A stretch of DNA of 64,000 nucleotides from Nitrospirales bacterium (GCA_029261355.1 JAJDBM010000040.1:1-64000); one strand, 5' to 3'. Shown: positions 26,241-36,164, counted from the first letter of the stretch. A program made the numbers and translations. Notes: generated by a model not told the origin, from the sequence alone.

Positions 26241-27623
26241 CTAAATGGCCTGCGATGTGAGAGAAAGAAGGTCTGTATGGTGATGAGCAACCGGCTGTGC
26301 AAACGATTCATTCAGAGAACCAAGTGCTAACCCATCTGTCACGCCAGTCACGATAACTGAACGCATTTCATTTTTGAGATCTTCACGCGACGGGACACCG
26401 ACTTTGACATAGTGATCGGTGAGTCCCGTCCAGAGGCCTGCGGAGTTTTGTGTTTCGAACAAAACTGAAACCATTCGTCCAACAAATTTCTGATAAAAAA
26501 CCACCCGCTGACGCTGCGAAATTTTAGCCAAACTCTGACTCCGCTCTTTAATCACCTCCGGGGCGACAGGATTTGGAATTCGAACAGCAGCCGTTCCAGG
26601 ACGTGACGAATAACTAAATACATGTAAATACGCAAAAGGGAGGTCAGAGACGAGACTCCGGGTGTTGGCAAACTCTTGTTCAGTTTCACCTGGAAACCCA
26701 ACCATCACGTCAGTACCAATACAAAGATCAGGCACCCGACAAGCGGCTTTTTCAATAAATGCCACATATTCCCGAACCGTGTATCGTCGATTCATCGCCT
26801 TCAAAATTCGATCGTCACCACTTTGTAACGGCACATGTAAAAATCGGCAAACCTTGTCAGAATTCGCCATATAATCTAATAGCGGATCAGGAATCGTCGT
26901 GGGTTCAATTGATGAAATCCGTATACGGTCAAGACCAGGTATCGCCTCGAGACGTTCGAGCAAGGTAAGTATATCAACGTCCGCATCTTGGTACTGTCCG
27001 ATATTGACCCCAGTGAGGACTAATTCACGATGTCCTCGATCGGCTAATTCAGTGGCCTCGCGAATTGCATCGTCAACTTGACGACTTCGTTCTCGCCCAC
27101 GAGCAAAAGGAATCAGACAAAATGAACACATAAATTGACAGCCATCTTGAATCTTAAGATTGGCGCGGGTTGTTGAATAGTCTCCAGTCCCTTCTAGCGT
27201 GAAATTCTCATGATCAATTTTTTTGGTGTGAAGTAACTCTGGCTTGGCAGGTTTGTCATAGGTTGGGAGTGACGCGACATACTCAGGCAACTGCATTTTG
27301 TATTGTGTACCGAGGATCAAATCAATGCCATCAATGGCTTGCAAGGTATCAGCACCCGTTTGAGCATAACAGCCTGTGACTGCGACGAATGCGTCTGGAG
27401 ACTTGCGTAACACTCGCCGAACAACTCGGCGACAATCAGCCTCGGCCCCTTCCGTCACAGAGCAAGTATTGACGACCAGCACATCGGTCATGTCGCCAAA
27501 TTTCACGGGTTCGAACCCTAACTGGCGAAAACGATCAGCGAGCAGAGCCGTTTCAGCCTGATTGAGCCTGCACCCAACGGTATAAAATGAGACACGTCGT
27601 GGAATATTCTGAGTCATGCCCAT
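26241..27623 (-). CDS. mtaB: tRNA (t6A37) C2-methylthiotransferase
   Basis: The 460-residue product is a MiaB relative that converts t6A37 to ms2t6A37 in ANN-decoding tRNAs. Evidence is the first cluster motif FYTVGCRLNQAET with NTCSVTEGAEADCRRVVRR and VTGCYAQ, characteristic of MtaB, and the radical-SAM motif GCQFMCSFCLIPFARGRERS. A C-terminal TRAM-like region follows. ATG 27623 or 27617 are both possible; neither has a strong ribosome site. It is the first gene of a pair with miaB. Confidence 0.93.
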   Translation of the reverse strand: MGMTQNIPRRVSFYTVGCRLNQAETALLADRFRQLGFEPVKFGDMTDVLVVNTCSVTEGAEADCRRVVRRVLRKSPDAFVAVTGCYAQTGADTLQAIDGIDLILGTQYKMQLPEYVASLPTYDKPAKPELLHTKKIDHENFTLEGTGDYSTTRANLKIQDGCQFMCSFCLIPFARGRERSRQVDDAIREATELADRGHRELVLTGVNIGQYQDADVDILTLLERLEAIPGLDRIRISSIEPTTIPDPLLDYMANSDKVCRFLHVPLQSGDDRILKAMNRRYTVREYVAFIEKAACRVPDLCIGTDVMVGFPGETEQEFANTRSLVSDLPFAYLHVFSYSSRPGTAAVRIPNPVAPEVIKERSQSLAKISQRQRVVFYQKFVGRMVSVLFETQNSAGLWTGLTDHYVKVGVPSREDLKNEMRSVIVTGVTDGLALGSLNESFAQPVAHHHTDLLSLTSQAI

Positions 27624-28031
27624 AGGAAGAGATTATAGTTTAGCTGAGGCGCGACAACAAGAAGAGGTATTTACCTGCGGTAAGGGGTTCTGATGCTCTC
27701 AGTAGGTCAATCCAACTAGACTGAGCGAGCCTAGTTTTCTCTGAGTCCAAAACAGCTCCCTGCTTAGAAAACGTGTCCATTCTACCCCCCACCGCCTCAC
27801 AAATTACCGGAAAATCAGAATAACCGACCAAACAGAAGGAGTAAAAAATAATAATGGGATCGGGTAACGCAAATGCTGAAGCGACATATTTCTGAATTTC
27901 GCCCCAAACCCCTATCAGATCGCTCATCATGAACAAGGCGAGAAAAAGGAGAAGGGAGACTATTCTCCCTGCTCCCCAATCCACACAAAAACAGTCCAAA
28001 CAGTAATCAATCCACAGGAATGACGGAATGC
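27624..28031. other. Intergenic region with a doubtful hydrophobic frame
   Basis: The gap upstream of mtaB contains a minus-strand 119-codon frame (27640-27999, TTG start) with hydrophobic stretches such as GRIVSLLLFLALFMMSDLIG, but no ribosome site and no recognised family. It may be chance or a decayed membrane protein. Nothing else is seen. Confidence 0.3.
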
Positions 28032-28718
28032 TTAATCATTCCGTTTACGCCGCCAGATCAGTAACCCTATTGTACCAGTGGCCATCAGCAACATGGCTGA
28101 TGGCGCTGGCACGGCGGCCACATCCCCGGATCGCACGGCCCAGGCGAAGTTGACGTTGCCCTTGTTGTCCTGGGTCTGGTTACCATTGCCGAAGTTGAAG
28201 ATCCCCGCGTTAGCCCCAAACTCCGTGCTACTCCAATAGCTGGGAAACCTGATGTTACGGAACAACTCCTGGTTATCGATTTCTTCTTCTGTACGCCCCG
28301 ATTGAGTGGTCACAGGTTGATTCCGTCTGCCGCCCAGCTCGTCATAAAACAAATGTCCCATCTCACTGCCCGTGCATTCAAATTCTAGCCCGCCTTGTGG
28401 TGCACCACAGGGCCCACTCCCGTCCTGGTTAAACGCGCTCGGCAGCCGCCAGTCAGTGTAGCCGCCCACCGTCAAGTTCGCCGCAAAATCCACTGCAGTT
28501 TGCCATGTCGACGAGCCACCTGGAATGACTCCGGAGGTTTGCGCAAAATTCGCATCACCCAACCAGGTAATATCACGGTCCTCATCGTAAATTAAATTAA
28601 CCGTCCCGCCAAACCCGTTATTAAATGCTCCTCGGTCAATCAACGCCGCCTCGGTCACCGAGGCCAAACCCAGCAATAAGAGACCAACTCCCAGCACACT
28701 GATCGTTTTCTTACACAT
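28032..28718 (-). CDS. Exported DUF1566 (Lcl-like) protein with PEP-CTERM-like tail
   Basis: The 228-residue protein has a signal peptide (TISVLGVGLLLLGLASVTEA), a DUF1566 body (ITWLGDANFAQTSG, AANLTVGGYTDWRLPSAF, YWSSTEFG, FAWAVRSGD) and a C-terminal VPAPSAMLLMATGTIGLLIW followed by RRKRND. The tail has the anatomy of a PEP-CTERM signal in its VPxPS variant form. A GGGAGAGGGG purine tract precedes ATG 28718. It should be secreted and exosortase-processed together with the similar protein at 20875-21621. Function unknown. Confidence 0.85.
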   Translation of the reverse strand: MCKKTISVLGVGLLLLGLASVTEAALIDRGAFNNGFGGTVNLIYDEDRDITWLGDANFAQTSGVIPGGSSTWQTAVDFAANLTVGGYTDWRLPSAFNQDGSGPCGAPQGGLEFECTGSEMGHLFYDELGGRRNQPVTTQSGRTEEEIDNQELFRNIRFPSYWSSTEFGANAGIFNFGNGNQTQDNKGNVNFAWAVRSGDVAAVPAPSAMLLMATGTIGLLIWRRKRND

Positions 28719-29118
28719 GATCGCCCCTCTCCCTAATAAGAATGATGTAATAATATTGAATCAATACCATCACTCTACACATCCCCCATCAAGCTTCACA
28801 AGCTTTGCACGATAAGCATAAAAACCATAAAACGTGCAGTGCGAGGAAAGCCATGAGCCTTTAAGGTAAGAAGAACCAGAGGGTGGCCTATGCTTGAATA
28901 ACCCTGGTCTCAAAGAACGTCCATGCAATTGATACTTCATTGAACCAAGTATCGATTGCATGGTAAGATAAATTTGTTGGAAAAAAAGGCCATCGGCATT
29001 CTTGCCCTTTGATGTTCATCCTATTCCTGGGCTTCTTTGCTGATGAAAACCATCAATATTCAATATTCCCTGGATTCCTTTTAGGGTCTATTGCGTGATT
29101 TCTTAGAGGATATTCTCT
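28719..29118. other. Divergent intergenic region with a long inverted repeat
   Basis: This 400-base region between two exported-protein genes contains a 17-bp inverted repeat at 28921-28963. There is no convincing coding frame; a 63-codon minus-strand frame is not supported by a ribosome site. Promoters for both flanking genes are expected here but not clearly seen. Confidence 0.45.
28921..28963. repeat. 17-bp inverted repeat (hairpin)
   Basis: CCATGCAATTGATACTT (28921-28937) faces AAGTATCGATTGCATGG (28947-28963) across a 9-base loop; 16 of 17 positions pair, and the exception is a G-T wobble in one strand. No T run follows on either strand, so it is not a standard terminator. Confidence 0.75.
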
Positions 29119-29526
29119 ATGAAAGCCATTCTAGCTGCATCATTGACAGTGACCTTTCTCTTTTCTCTGATAGCCACGACATCCGCACTCACTGAACTTT
29201 CCATTCCAACAGAGCCCGACGAAGACACTCGTCTTGAGGAAATCTATGATCACGAGTCTAGAATGGTGATGTTTCTCTATTCACTGAATGGGGATGGAGA
29301 AGTTGACTATGTCACGGGACGAAAAGTTCAGCACAACCAACGAAGCGAATATGGCAACCCCGTGTACTATCTGGAGTCCTATCCACTATTTTACTGGTGG
29401 AACCATGACATGTGGAGCGACCCTGAACAAGACGGTGTCAATGGCAACGAAAAAGTTTATGCAGAGAATATCGAATTTGATACGAGTCGCTATAAACCCT
29501 GTCTTTTTAATGGCCAACCCTGTTAA
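29119..29526 (+). CDS. Small exported hypothetical protein
   Basis: ATG 29119 follows GAGGA and encodes 135 residues. A signal peptide (ILAASLTVTFLFSLIATTSA) is clear. The mature protein is acidic and aromatic (LESYPLFYWWNHDMWSDPEQ) and has two cysteines near the C-terminus (CLFNGQPC) that could form a disulfide. DxDGxx-like acidic segments (NGDGEVDYV, DPEQDGVNGNEKV) resemble calcium-binding dockerin or EF-hand loops, but this is only a resemblance. I do not recognise the family. It lies upstream of trkH with a 240-base gap. Confidence 0.75.
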   Translation: MKAILAASLTVTFLFSLIATTSALTELSIPTEPDEDTRLEEIYDHESRMVMFLYSLNGDGEVDYVTGRKVQHNQRSEYGNPVYYLESYPLFYWWNHDMWSDPEQDGVNGNEKVYAENIEFDTSRYKPCLFNGQPC

Positions 29527-29769
29527 ATCTGTTGCAAGAACAATCTCCTCCTTACCTAAACGTCCTTGATCTTCAAATTACGTGACGCTCTCCATTTCGC
29601 TCTCATTCTGTTCCATGAATCAACCCAGGGTCCCATCATTTTTGGTTACTCACAACCTCCAAATCCTAACACAGGCATGGACCTGACCTTTATACCATCC
29701 TCACTCTGTATTCTTTTTCATGATCCGTCGATTGCGGGCAATCGCTCATAAAACCCAGGGAAAGAGCTC

Positions 29770-31164
29770 ATGACTACAATCGAGCGAAGTACAGCATTAG
29801 GACGCTCGATACGTACACGTTTTATCGGGTTTAGACTTCCTCCAGGGCAGACGGTGGCACTCGCGGCATTGACCCTTATCCTCATTGGGGCCTTCTTGCT
29901 CATGTTACCCATCTCGACCAATCCTGGTGTGGAATTAAGATTTATCGATGCCATGTTTACCGCCACCTCCGCCGTGTGCGTGACCGGACTCATCGTCATG
30001 GATACGCCCAATGATTTCTCGACATTCGGGCAACTTATCATCTTAGTCCTGATTCAAATCGGCGGATTAGGCTATGCCCTTATGGCGACCCTTATTCTGC
30101 TCGTTCTTGGGCATCGTATAGGATTGCGAGACCGTATGATGCTGACCGAAACACTCAGCACCATCGACATGGAAGGGTCCATCCGATATGTCAAAATGGT
30201 GGCGATCATTACACTCAGTCTTGAAGGCATCGGCACGATTCTCCTGACCGCGGTCTTTGCTCAAGATATGAATTTTGGGGCAGCCTTATACTCTGGACTC
30301 TTCCATGCGATCTCAGCATTTAATAATGCTGGCTTCTCGCTATTTTCAAACAGTTTTGAAAATTATCAAACACACATCTCCTTGAATCTGATCATCACGA
30401 CGTTAATCATTCTGGGAAGTATTGGATTCCTCGTATTTGAGGATCTCGTCGATAATTTCACGGGTCGACGATTTCGGTTTCTCACGCATACGAAACTGGT
30501 GGTGATCACAACTGGCATTCTCATTATCGCAGGAACGGCTGGTATTGCCGTTCTGGAATGGGGCAATACCGGGGCCTTTCAACATCTCAATACCGGAGAA
30601 CGCATTATGGCATCATATTTCCAGACGGTATCACGAACGGCTGGATTTACATCAATCAAAATTAACGAAATGCAGGATGCCACGCTGTACTTTCTCCTGC
30701 TCCTGATGGCCATAGGGGGATCACCGAGTAGTATGGCTGGAGGGATAAAGACAACGACGATCGCCATTGTCTTCCTGACGATTTTGGCAGTCCTTCGTCG
30801 AAAAAATGATGTGGAAATTTTTCATCGACGCATACCTCAAGACTTGACGGTTCGCTCCCTTTGCCTTGCACTCATTGCCATGGCCATGATTACGGGCATC
30901 ACCCTTCTTCTCGCATTCACCGAAGAACAACGTTTTCTGGCTTTGATGTTTGAAGTGACCTCCGCACTGGGAATCGTGGGTATGTCTCTCGGCGATGGAG
31001 CGGCTCACAGTCTCTCATCCGCCCTCACAGACTTTGGCAAGATTATGATTATCATGTCCATGCTGCTCGGGCGTTTTGGGCCGCTGATGATTGGACTATT
31101 CGCAGTAAAAACTATCGTTCATACCCGCTACCGGTTCCCCCAATCTCGGGTCGTGATTGGATAA
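29770..31164 (+). CDS. trkH: Trk/Ktr-family potassium uptake protein, TrkH/KtrB
   Basis: The 464-residue membrane protein has the four pore repeats of the SKT superfamily: filter-like segments TSAVCVTGL, FNNAGFSLF, SRTAGFTSI and TSALGIVGMSLG, each flanked by membrane helices. Length and filter sequence fit KtrB-like transporters that move K+ with Na+ or H+. Normally a cytoplasmic RCK subunit (TrkA/KtrA) is encoded next to it, but none is seen in the window. It converges on a small membrane protein gene with a 17-base gap. Confidence 0.92.
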   Translation: MTTIERSTALGRSIRTRFIGFRLPPGQTVALAALTLILIGAFLLMLPISTNPGVELRFIDAMFTATSAVCVTGLIVMDTPNDFSTFGQLIILVLIQIGGLGYALMATLILLVLGHRIGLRDRMMLTETLSTIDMEGSIRYVKMVAIITLSLEGIGTILLTAVFAQDMNFGAALYSGLFHAISAFNNAGFSLFSNSFENYQTHISLNLIITTLIILGSIGFLVFEDLVDNFTGRRFRFLTHTKLVVITTGILIIAGTAGIAVLEWGNTGAFQHLNTGERIMASYFQTVSRTAGFTSIKINEMQDATLYFLLLLMAIGGSPSSMAGGIKTTTIAIVFLTILAVLRRKNDVEIFHRRIPQDLTVRSLCLALIAMAMITGITLLLAFTEEQRFLALMFEVTSALGIVGMSLGDGAAHSLSSALTDFGKIMIIMSMLLGRFGPLMIGLFAVKTIVHTRYRFPQSRVVIG

Positions 31165-31181
31165 AGACCTCCCTGCCGATT

Positions 31182-31472
31182 TCAACAGATTCGTCGCTGC
31201 AAAAAAAGAACAAACCCAACCAAGGTTGGAACAGGAGCAATAAAAAATGGCACCAACCAGATCCAAATGTTTTTTCCACGACACCGAGCCTGATCATACA
31301 TCCACACAAACACCCAAATTAGTAATAAAAAATAATTCAGCACGATCCAAAAGATCGTTCGTGTCTGCAACTGACTCCCGTCTCCTCCGCTTACCGTAAA
31401 CCAAAAGACCACCTCTAAAATGCCAAAAACGATCACTAACCCCAAGACAAATGGCTTGTTCCACACATACAT
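31182..31472 (-). CDS. Small membrane protein, PLDc_N-like
   Basis: ATG 31472 follows GGAGGG. The 96-residue protein has two or three hydrophobic segments (VLGLVIVFGILEVVFWF, TIFWIVLNYFLLLIWVFVW, IWLVPFFIAPVPTLVGFVLF). The RxxxxWxWLVPFFxxPxxTLxGF pattern near the end is reminiscent of the phospholipase D nuclease N-terminal (PLDc_N) small membrane domain. Function is unknown. Overlapping alternative frames in this segment are shadows. Confidence 0.6.
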   Translation of the reverse strand: MYVWNKPFVLGLVIVFGILEVVFWFTVSGGDGSQLQTRTIFWIVLNYFLLLIWVFVWMYDQARCRGKNIWIWLVPFFIAPVPTLVGFVLFLQRRIC

Positions 31473-31718
31473 TGAGCACCCTCCATTGTTTCAATGCTCT
31501 CTACAGTTTTTTTTGACCTCTTATTTCTTCATGTTGTCACGAATCTCATGTCCCTGCCAAGATTTAACCCTCCCCGCCACATTCACTCTCATGCTAACGA
31601 AGAGACCGCTTCATAACTGAGCGTGAAATTCATGAATACCCAGAGATGATGGAGAGAAATTATTGACAAGATTTTGCTGAATTGCCAGAGACATTTCGAA
31701 TAATACGTACTTACACCC

Positions 31719-31804
31719 TGTTGATAACTTGCAGCTTACCTTAGACAAATACATAGAAAAAAAGGGGATTTCTTCTACCCACAAGTTATTCACTTCTATC
31801 CACA
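31719..31804. promoter_or_regulatory. Cluster of DnaA-box-like 9-mers upstream of nrdJ
   Basis: Compared with TTATCCACA: 31719-31727 reads TTATCAACA on the minus strand (one mismatch); CTACCCACA 31775 (two), TTATTCACT 31786 (two) and CTATCCACA 31796-31804 (one) are on the plus strand. The last three start 11 and 10 bases apart, which places them on the same helix face. DnaA is known to control nrd genes in several bacteria; its binding here is an inference. Confidence 0.4.
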
Positions 31805-31819
31805 TAAATCACAGGCAAA

Positions 31820-31835
31820 ACACAATATTTAGTGT
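31820..31835. promoter_or_regulatory. NrdR box
   Basis: ACACAATATTTAGTGT matches the NrdR-box consensus acaCwAtATaTwGtgt at 15 of 16 positions and is itself a palindrome. It lies directly before and overlaps by one base the TTGACA -35 element, so NrdR binding would block transcription of the ribonucleotide reductase gene. NrdR operators normally occur in pairs; a second convincing box was not seen. Confidence 0.75.
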
Positions 31836-31861
31836 TGACATTTACCTAGAACCGCTATAAA
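31835..31861 (+). promoter_or_regulatory. Probable nrdJ promoter
   Basis: A perfect -35 TTGACA (31835-31840) is followed by TATAAA (31856-31861) after 15 bases, slightly short of the ideal 17. Overlap with the NrdR box supports its use. It implies a leader of about 285 bases before the GTG start of nrdJ. Confidence 0.5.
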
Positions 31862-32152
31862 TTGGGGTATAGTCAATTCCATATGAACATCATCTACCTT
31901 CTTTCATTGCCGTTATTGTTCATTATTTCTATGATATTATCGCTATATTCTTCTGAGTTATTTTATTCCAGCCATCGGTCGAATTCCTTCTTTAATACAG
32001 AGTCCTAATCCATCTCGGAATCATTGTTTCGGTTAGGAATGTCTTTCCATCTCTGTATCAATTGCGTGGCTTTTAATTCTTAAGGCCCGGAAATATGCGA
32101 GCCGAAAGAGCACGAAGCCCACGTTGTTGTTGAATTAGAAAGGAGAATTTTT

Positions 32153-35100
32153 GTGAAAATTGAACGTCGATTCACACTCACAGGAGAAAGCCCCTACCAG
32201 ACGATCCCGTTTTCCACTCGATCATCAGAAATTCGAAACCCAGACGGATCACTGGTCTTTCAACAAAGCAATATTGAAGCCCCCAGTCATTGGACACAAC
32301 TCGCAATAGATATTCTGGCTCAGAAGTATTTTCGAAAAGCTGGGATCCCGCAAGTCGATGACATGGGAAGTCCCATCTATGATGAAAATGGCGACCCTGT
32401 CTTAGGTGGTGAACGGGATGCCAAGCAAGTATTCCATCGTCTTGCTGGCTGTTGGACACAGTGGGGTGAAACGCACCAGTATTTTGACTCGTCGGAAGAT
32501 GCCAAAGCATTCTATGATGAAATTTGCTTCATGTTGGCCCAACAAATGGCCGCTCCCAATTCCCCTCAATGGTTTAATACAGGCTTACACTTTGCCTATG
32601 GGCTCTCTGGGCCTGCTCAAGGCCACTATTACGTTGATCCCAACACCCAGCGCGTCAAACAGGCCAAAGATGCCTACGAACGCCCACAAGTGCATGCTTG
32701 CTTCATCCAATCGATTTCCGATGATTTAGTCAATGATGGCGGCATCATGGACCTTTGGGTTCGCGAAGCCCGCCTCTTTAAATATGGCTCTGGTACAGGC
32801 ACGAACTTTTCAAAGTTACGTGGCGATGGTGAGCCGCTTTCCGGTGGCGGTCGTTCATCTGGACTCATGTCGTTCCTAAAAATTGGAGATCGAGCCGCAG
32901 GAGCCATCAAGTCAGGTGGAACCACCCGACGTGCCGCTAAAATGGTGTGCTTAGACCTCGATCACCCAGATATTGAGGAATTTATCGACTGGAAAGTGAT
33001 TGAAGAACAAAAAGTTGCCGCCATGGTGACTGGGTCAAAAATCTCGGCCCAACGATTGAACGCCATTCTCTCAGCCTGCCACATCCCTCAAACAGACGGT
33101 TCGTCTAAGGTCGAGACAGACGTCAAGATGAACCCGACTCTGAAAGAGGCGATTCAAGCTGCGAGGCAAGCGTCAGTGCATGAAGCCTACATTCAGCGCA
33201 TGTTTGCCTATGCCAAAGAAGGATTCACGCACTTCGTCTTCCATGAATATGACACCAATTGGGACAGCAAAGCCTATCAGACCGTGTCTGGACAAAACTC
33301 AAATAATAGCATTCGTATTCCCAATGGCTTCTTTGAAGCCATGACTCAAGATGGGGATTGGCACCTCACGCGTCGAACTGATGGGGAACCGATCAAGACC
33401 ATCAAGGCCCGTGAACTGTGGAATCGCATTGCGTGGGCCGCCTGGACCTGTGCTGATCCTGGCATCCAATATGATACGACGATTAACGAATGGCATACCT
33501 GCCCGCAGGACGGCCGAATTAATGCTTCCAATCCTTGCAGTGAATACATGTTTTTAGATGACACCGCCTGTAATTTGGCCTCACTCAACCTGGGCCGCTT
33601 TACCTCCCCTGAGGAAGATTTTGATTTGGACGGCTTCCGCCATGGTGTGCGTCTATGGACCATTGTCCTCGAAATCAGCGTCCTGATGGCAGGGTTTCCG
33701 AGTCGTGCGATTGCAGAAAGAAGTTTCACCTATCGCACACTTGGACTTGGCTATGCGAATCTCGGATCAGTCCTGATGCGCCTGGGCATTCCCTATGACT
33801 CACCCAAGGCCTTAGCCATATGCGGAGCAATCACAGCCATCATGACTGGGGAGTCCTACGCCACCTCTTCAGAAATGGCTGCCGAACTGGGTCCCTTTAA
33901 AGCGTATCCTCGAAACCGAACCTCGATGCTCAAAGTCATCAGAAATCATCGACGTGCCGCCTATGACGCACAAAAGAATGAATATGAAGAACTGACAATT
34001 TACCCACAAGGCATTAATGCTGACCACTGTCCTACGGATTTACTCCAAGCGGCTCGCCAAGCATGGGACCGTGCTCTCAATCTTGGGGAAAAGCATGGGT
34101 TTCGAAACGCACAATCGACCGTCATTGCCCCCACTGGCACCATTGGGCTAGTGATGGACTGTGACACAACTGGCATCGAACCAGACTTTGCCATTGTAAA
34201 GTTTAAAAAGTTGGCCGGTGGCGGATACTTCAAAATCGTTAATCAAAGTCTACCGCCTGCTCTCCAGACTCTTGGATACTCCCAATCAGACATTCAAGAT
34301 ATTATTACCTATGTCTCTGGAACTCGAACCTTACAAGGATCTCCCTTCATTAATCACGAAAGTCTGCAAACGAAGGGGTTTGATCGTGCCGCCATTGACC
34401 GACTTGAGACAACCCTCGATGGAGCCTTTGATATTCAATTTGTCTTTAATAAATGGACTCTTGGCGAGGAGTTTTGCCGAGATTCCCTAGGGCTGACAGA
34501 CTCCCAACTTGATGACCCTCACTTCAATATCTTGAAAACCCTTGGATTTACTCAAGAAGAAATTTTAGCCGCAACCGACTATTGCTGTGGCACGATGACT
34601 GTGGAAGGGGCTCCACACCTGAAGTCTGAACATTTACCCGTATTTGATTGTGCCAATCGATGTGGGCGAATTGGACAGCGGTATATCGCGTCCCAGGCCC
34701 ATATTCACATGATGGCCAGCTCCCAACCATTCATCAGCGGTGCCATTAGCAAAACCATCAATATGCCGGCTGACTCTTCGGTCGAACATGTCAAAGACGC
34801 CTATATGATGGGATGGCAATCCATGTTGAAAGCCGTCGCTCTGTATAGAGATGGCTCAAAGCTTAGCCAACCATTGAACACCTCCATCGATGCCGAAGAA
34901 TCCAATGGACAGACCAACCAAATCATGGCAGCGGCACAACAAGCCGCCTCACAAGTGTTAGTCCGATATCTGGCTAAACGTCGCCCACTCCCTGCTCGTC
35001 GAGGTGGGTATACCCAAAAAGCCGTTGTGGGTGGTCACAAAATTTATCTCAGAACCGGTGAATATAAAGACGGCACAATTGGTGAAATTTTTCTAGACAT

Positions 35101-35689
35101 GCATAAAGAAGGTGCTGCATTTCGTAGTCTCATGAACTGTTTTGCGATCTCCATTTCATTGGGATTACAACATGGCGTTCCACTCGAGGAATTTGTCGAC
35201 GCCTTTGTCTTTACTCGATTTGAGCCAAATGGCCCGGTCAAACTCAATGATCACATCAAAATGTCCACGTCGATTATTGACTATATTTTCCGTGAATTAG
35301 CCATTACCTATTTAGACCGGCATGACCTCGAGCAAATTGCCCCAGAAGACTTACGGTCCGATACAGTGCGGAAGGACCCTGACGATGCAGAAGCCTCGCA
35401 AGAGTTTGTCGATCCAAAGGCATTAGCATCAACATCAGTCAGTCCAGGCTTATTCCCCGCAAGACGCCAAGGTCGGAACGGAAGCAGTCAAAATGGAGAA
35501 AGAAATGGTGGGAGCATTGCACATCAGGTTGAAGTCAAACGGGAGACCATGACCTATACGGAAGTGCAAGTCGCAAGACTCAAAGGCTATGAAGGCGATC
35601 CATGCCAAGAATGCAAGCAGTTTAAAATGGTGAGAAATGGTATGTGCTTAAAGTGTGAAAATTGTGGTGCCACGAATGGGTGCTCCTAA
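32153..35689 (+). CDS. nrdJ: Class II (adenosylcobalamin-dependent) ribonucleotide reductase
   Basis: GTG 32153 follows AAAGGAG. The 1178-residue enzyme reduces ribonucleotides to deoxyribonucleotides, using B12 to make the thiyl radical, so it works with or without oxygen. Visible are the redox Cys183 in HACFIQSI, the NPCSE motif at residues 460-464 (radical Cys462), [11 protein letters not shown], and the large C-terminal extension ending in a cluster of seven cysteines (C1151, 1154, 1165, 1168, 1171, 1177 and neighbours in [18 protein letters not shown]), which can reload the active-site disulfide or bind zinc. Length is typical of the long NrdJ group. Control by NrdR is supported by the operator upstream. 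Confidence 0.95.
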   Translation: MKIERRFTLTGESPYQTIPFSTRSSEIRNPDGSLVFQQSNIEAPSHWTQLAIDILAQKYFRKAGIPQVDDMGSPIYDENGDPVLGGERDAKQVFHRLAGCWTQWGETHQYFDSSEDAKAFYDEICFMLAQQMAAPNSPQWFNTGLHFAYGLSGPAQGHYYVDPNTQRVKQAKDAYERPQVHACFIQSISDDLVNDGGIMDLWVREARLFKYGSGTGTNFSKLRGDGEPLSGGGRSSGLMSFLKIGDRAAGAIKSGGTTRRAAKMVCLDLDHPDIEEFIDWKVIEEQKVAAMVTGSKISAQRLNAILSACHIPQTDGSSKVETDVKMNPTLKEAIQAARQASVHEAYIQRMFAYAKEGFTHFVFHEYDTNWDSKAYQTVSGQNSNNSIRIPNGFFEAMTQDGDWHLTRRTDGEPIKTIKARELWNRIAWAAWTCADPGIQYDTTINEWHTCPQDGRINASNPCSEYMFLDDTACNLASLNLGRFTSPEEDFDLDGFRHGVRLWTIVLEISVLMAGFPSRAIAERSFTYRTLGLGYANLGSVLMRLGIPYDSPKALAICGAITAIMTGESYATSSEMAAELGPFKAYPRNRTSMLKVIRNHRRAAYDAQKNEYEELTIYPQGINADHCPTDLLQAARQAWDRALNLGEKHGFRNAQSTVIAPTGTIGLVMDCDTTGIEPDFAIVKFKKLAGGGYFKIVNQSLPPALQTLGYSQSDIQDIITYVSGTRTLQGSPFINHESLQTKGFDRAAIDRLETTLDGAFDIQFVFNKWTLGEEFCRDSLGLTDSQLDDPHFNILKTLGFTQEEILAATDYCCGTMTVEGAPHLKSEHLPVFDCANRCGRIGQRYIASQAHIHMMASSQPFISGAISKTINMPADSSVEHVKDAYMMGWQSMLKAVALYRDGSKLSQPLNTSIDAEESNGQTNQIMAAAQQAASQVLVRYLAKRRPLPARRGGYTQKAVVGGHKIYLRTGEYKDGTIGEIFLDMHKEGAAFRSLMNCFAISISLGLQHGVPLEEFVDAFVFTRFEPNGPVKLNDHIKMSTSIIDYIFRELAITYLDRHDLEQIAPEDLRSDTVRKDPDDAEASQEFVDPKALASTSVSPGLFPARRQGRNGSSQNGERNGGSIAHQVEVKRETMTYTEVQVARLKGYEGDPCQECKQFKMVRNGMCLKCENCGATNGCS

Positions 35690-35799
35690 GACACCATCAG
35701 AATGAAATCGGAAGAGATTCCCGTGAGTGTCACAAAGAAAATCATTATTCTATTAGCCTTTCAGACTGCAGGAGAAGCGTAATTTCAGTAAAAAACGCG

Positions 35800-35836
35800 A
35801 CATCTACATTACGCTAACCCTAGTGTATGTAGATGT
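35800..35836. repeat. Strong hairpin 110 bases downstream of nrdJ
   Basis: ACATCTACAT (35800-35809) pairs perfectly with ATGTAGATGT (35827-35836); after one bulged T a further six pairs (including one wobble) close on an ACCC loop. No T run follows on the plus strand; on the minus strand a run of six T comes four bases after it. It may be the 3' end of the nrdJ transcript or a terminator for minus-strand transcription. Confidence 0.5.
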
Positions 35837-36123
35837 TGCAAAAGGCTGATTTGACCAACATTGTACTTACAACGTTACTCCTTGACTTCATAATTGAGTG
35901 AAGTCAAAAAATCGCTTCTAGTCAATCAGACAATAATCCTTTCATGTTCTCAGTTTTTGCTTAGACTGCGCCTATCACATCTGCCCATCTCCCCTATCAG
36001 AATAAACAACATGTTTGTCTAGATGAAGACTGGAATATATTCATCATATTTCCTTTCGAATATCCCCAACCCATACATCTAGTAGCTCCTTTAGAACGAG
36101 GACATTTCAACTTTTAGTAAAAG

Positions 36124-36153
36124 TTGTCCACTGATTTTCACATGTTTTCCACA
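36124..36153. promoter_or_regulatory. Second phased array of DnaA-box-like 9-mers
   Basis: TTGTCCACT (36124), ATTTTCACA (36134) and TTTTCCACA (36145) are directly repeated at 10- and 11-base spacing, with two, three and one mismatches from TTATCCACA. The layout mirrors the array before nrdJ (AAGTTATTCACT there, AAGTTGTCCACT here) and stands 11 bases before a promoter. Confidence 0.35.
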
Positions 36154-36164
36154 CATCAATAATA

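Larger units (their letters stand above)
31473..32152. other. Regulatory interval upstream of nrdJ
   Basis: The 680-base, AT-rich interval is densely regulatory. It contains DnaA-box-like 9-mers at 31719, 31775, 31786 and 31796, an NrdR box at 31820-31835, a promoter-like pair at 31835-31861 and a leader of about 285 bases to nrdJ. A B12 riboswitch was looked for and not found. No gene is supported. Confidence 0.6.

Noticed and set aside
27640-27999. Minus-strand 119-codon hydrophobic frame upstream of mtaB
   Set aside because: TTG start without ribosome site, no recognised family and low-complexity hydrophobic composition; may be chance.
31719-31861. Chromosomal replication origin at the DnaA-like boxes
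   Set aside because: dnaA, dnaN and gyrB are not nearby and the number of good boxes is small; regulation of nrdJ is the better explanation.
31840-32152. Cobalamin riboswitch upstream of the B12-dependent reductase
   Set aside because: The leader lacks the B12 box (GCCACTG) and the other conserved blocks; NrdR-type control fits the sequence better.
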